This document shows, piece by piece, positions 4,561 through 5,450 of a stretch of DNA of 5,450 nt. The position numbers and the translations under genes are program-made. Below the pieces are notes generated by a model. That model was not told the origin of the DNA. It saw nothing but the letters and a program-made list of their open reading frames with translations, and did not search any database. The DNA comes from CAYVZU01 sp964455935 (GTDB taxonomy: Bacteria; Fibrobacterota; CAYVZU01): contig CAYVZU010000174.1 of the NCBI GenBank assembly GCA_964455935.1, forward strand, positions 1 to 5,450, in the 5' to 3' direction. The first letter of the stretch is position 1, and each line of letters begins with the position of its first letter.

Positions 4561-5450
4561 ATGAACCGTTTTAATCCAAAGCGATTTTTTTCGCAGCCGG
4601 CCGAGGCTCTTTTTTGGCAGGTCCTGGCTATCACCAGCATTTTCAAACTCCTCTATCTGGCCATTCCCAATCTGGTTCCGCAAGAGGCTTATTACTGGTC
4701 ATGGACCCGGTTTCTCGANNNNNNNNNNCCCGCCGCTGGCAACCTGGGCCATAGCCTTTTTCACCCGGCTCTTCGGCGACCACGTATTCTGGGTCCGGTT
4801 TCCGGTCTGGCTGATGAGCGTTGCCGACGCTTTGGTCGTATACGGGCTTTGCCGCGGTCTTGGCATTGGGGCGCGGCCCGCCCTTTGGACACTGGCGGCC
4901 TTCAATATTGCTCCTCTTTTTCTGATCGGCTCGGTTGTGATGACGCCCGATGTGCCCATGATCCTTTTCTGGCTTCTTACGGTTTTTTTTCTGGAGCGGG
5001 CCACCCGGACGGGCCAATGGAGCGCCTGGCTTGGAGCCGGCGTTTCCATGGGGTTTGGGCTCCTGGGAAAATATCCGGCCGTGCTGCTTGCGCCTGCGAC
5101 CCTGCTGTTTCTGCTTCTCTCCAAAAAGGACAGGCATTGGCTTGCCAAACCGCATCCGTATCTGAGCCTGATTCCGGCCCTTGTTGTTTTCTTGCCGGTC
5201 GTTATCTGGAACAGCCGGAACGGGTGGGTTTCATTCCTGTTTCAAAGTTCCCGCCGCACCGGAGAAATGGCCTCATTACGCTTTGATTATTTTTTCGCCT
5301 TTCTGGGCGGCCAGATGGGCGTGCTCAATCCGCTGATCCTGGGCCTGTTTCTGTTTTCGCTTTTTTACGTTGCGGTGACAGGTCTCATTTTTCGCAGCCG
5401 CACGCATGCGCTTCTCTTCAGTTTCGCGGCGGTGCCGTTTGCGCTTTGCT
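4561..5450 (+). CDS. ArnT/PMT-like membrane glycosyltransferase (GT83 type), 5' part
   Basis: This is the start of a polytopic GT-C glycosyltransferase that uses a polyprenyl-phosphate sugar donor on the periplasmic side; ArnT and PMT_2-type proteins are the relatives. Residues 1-52 read in frame 1: a first membrane helix at about 17-37, then PQEAYYWSWTRFL (40-52), whose E42 sits where the family has its periplasmic acidic residue. After the N gap the family sequence continues from 4730 in frame 2: PPLATWAIAFFTRLFGD, later MTPDVPMILFW, GLLGKYPAVLL and WNSRNGWVSFLFQ, all hallmarks of this family, with several hydrophobic helices between. It is open to the window edge, about 240 codons after the gap. 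The frame change coincides exactly with the ten-N placeholder and is most likely an assembly effect, not a mutation. ATG 4561 is the only in-frame start; no good Shine-Dalgarno precedes it, so coupling to the methyltransferase 19 bases upstream is plausible. Confidence 0.88.
4719..4728. other. Assembly gap (10 N) that breaks the apparent reading frame
   Basis: The Ns lie between EAYYWSWTRFL-GA and C-PPLATW of the GT83-like gene. Joining the two halves in frame needs a missing length divisible by three. Family members read roughly 'HLDLSYYDHPPL' here, which predicts about 18 missing bases (rest of an Asp/Glu codon, five codons, two bases of a His codon). Ten Ns is therefore a placeholder, not a measured length. 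Confidence 0.9.

Noticed and set aside
4729..5286. Frame-1 continuation of the GT83-like gene after the N gap
   Set aside because: Its translation (PAAGNLGHSLFHPAL and onward) has no membrane segments or family motifs, whereas frame 2 gives PPLATW, MTPDVPM and NGWVSF.
1..5450. CRISPR array, tRNA, rRNA or intact insertion sequence
   Set aside because: No regularly spaced direct repeats, no tRNA cloverleaf, no rRNA-like stretch and no transposase coding frame were seen.

Overview
The window reads as part of a cell-surface glycan locus (lipopolysaccharide core, O-antigen or similar) from a Gram-negative-type bacterium. All supported genes are on the + strand and encode sugar-transferring or sugar-modifying enzymes: a GT9 (heptosyltransferase-like) glycosyltransferase, a two-domain GT2-GT9 glycosyltransferase, a class I SAM-dependent methyltransferase and an ArnT/PMT-like membrane glycosyltransferase of the GT83 type. 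The DNA is moderately GC-rich. Two runs of exactly ten Ns (3298-3307 and 4719-4728) look like scaffolding placeholders, so this is probably a draft or metagenome-derived assembly. The species cannot be named from the sequence. The intergenic CACAGAG-type inverted repeat and the GGGGTCAG-type palindrome are, from general knowledge, common in environmental lineages such as Planctomycetota/Verrucomicrobiota, Omnitrophota and deltaproteobacteria; this is a hint only.

Layout. Bases 2-76 are the 3' end of an upstream gene whose TGA overlaps the ATG of the first full gene (ATGA overlap at 73-76), which points to translational coupling. GT9 gene 1 follows (73-1146). A 490-base gap region (1147-1636) holds a 70-bp palindrome-ended element (1251-1320), an AT-rich island with a perfect TATAAT, and a small ORF whose sequence resembles the tail of an MNT-type nucleotidyltransferase. 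The GT2-GT9 fusion gene runs from 1637 to 3610. Its last nine codons and its stop lie inside a 136-bp imperfect inverted repeat (3581-3716). The methyltransferase (3825-4541) has a good Shine-Dalgarno sequence. It is followed after 19 bases by the GT83-like gene (4561 to the window end), which is cut by the edge and carries one N gap.

How the genes may work together (inference): the GT9 and GT2 domains would add heptose, hexose or related residues from nucleotide-activated donors on the cytoplasmic face of the inner membrane. The methyltransferase could cap or decorate a sugar. The GT83-like protein would add a sugar from a polyprenyl-phosphate donor on the periplasmic face. I found no RNA gene, CRISPR array, intact insertion sequence or convincing rho-independent terminator, and no sign of a wholly new system. 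The most interesting items are the GT2-GT9 fusion, the repeat that supplies its C-terminus, and the odd 1147-1636 spacer.
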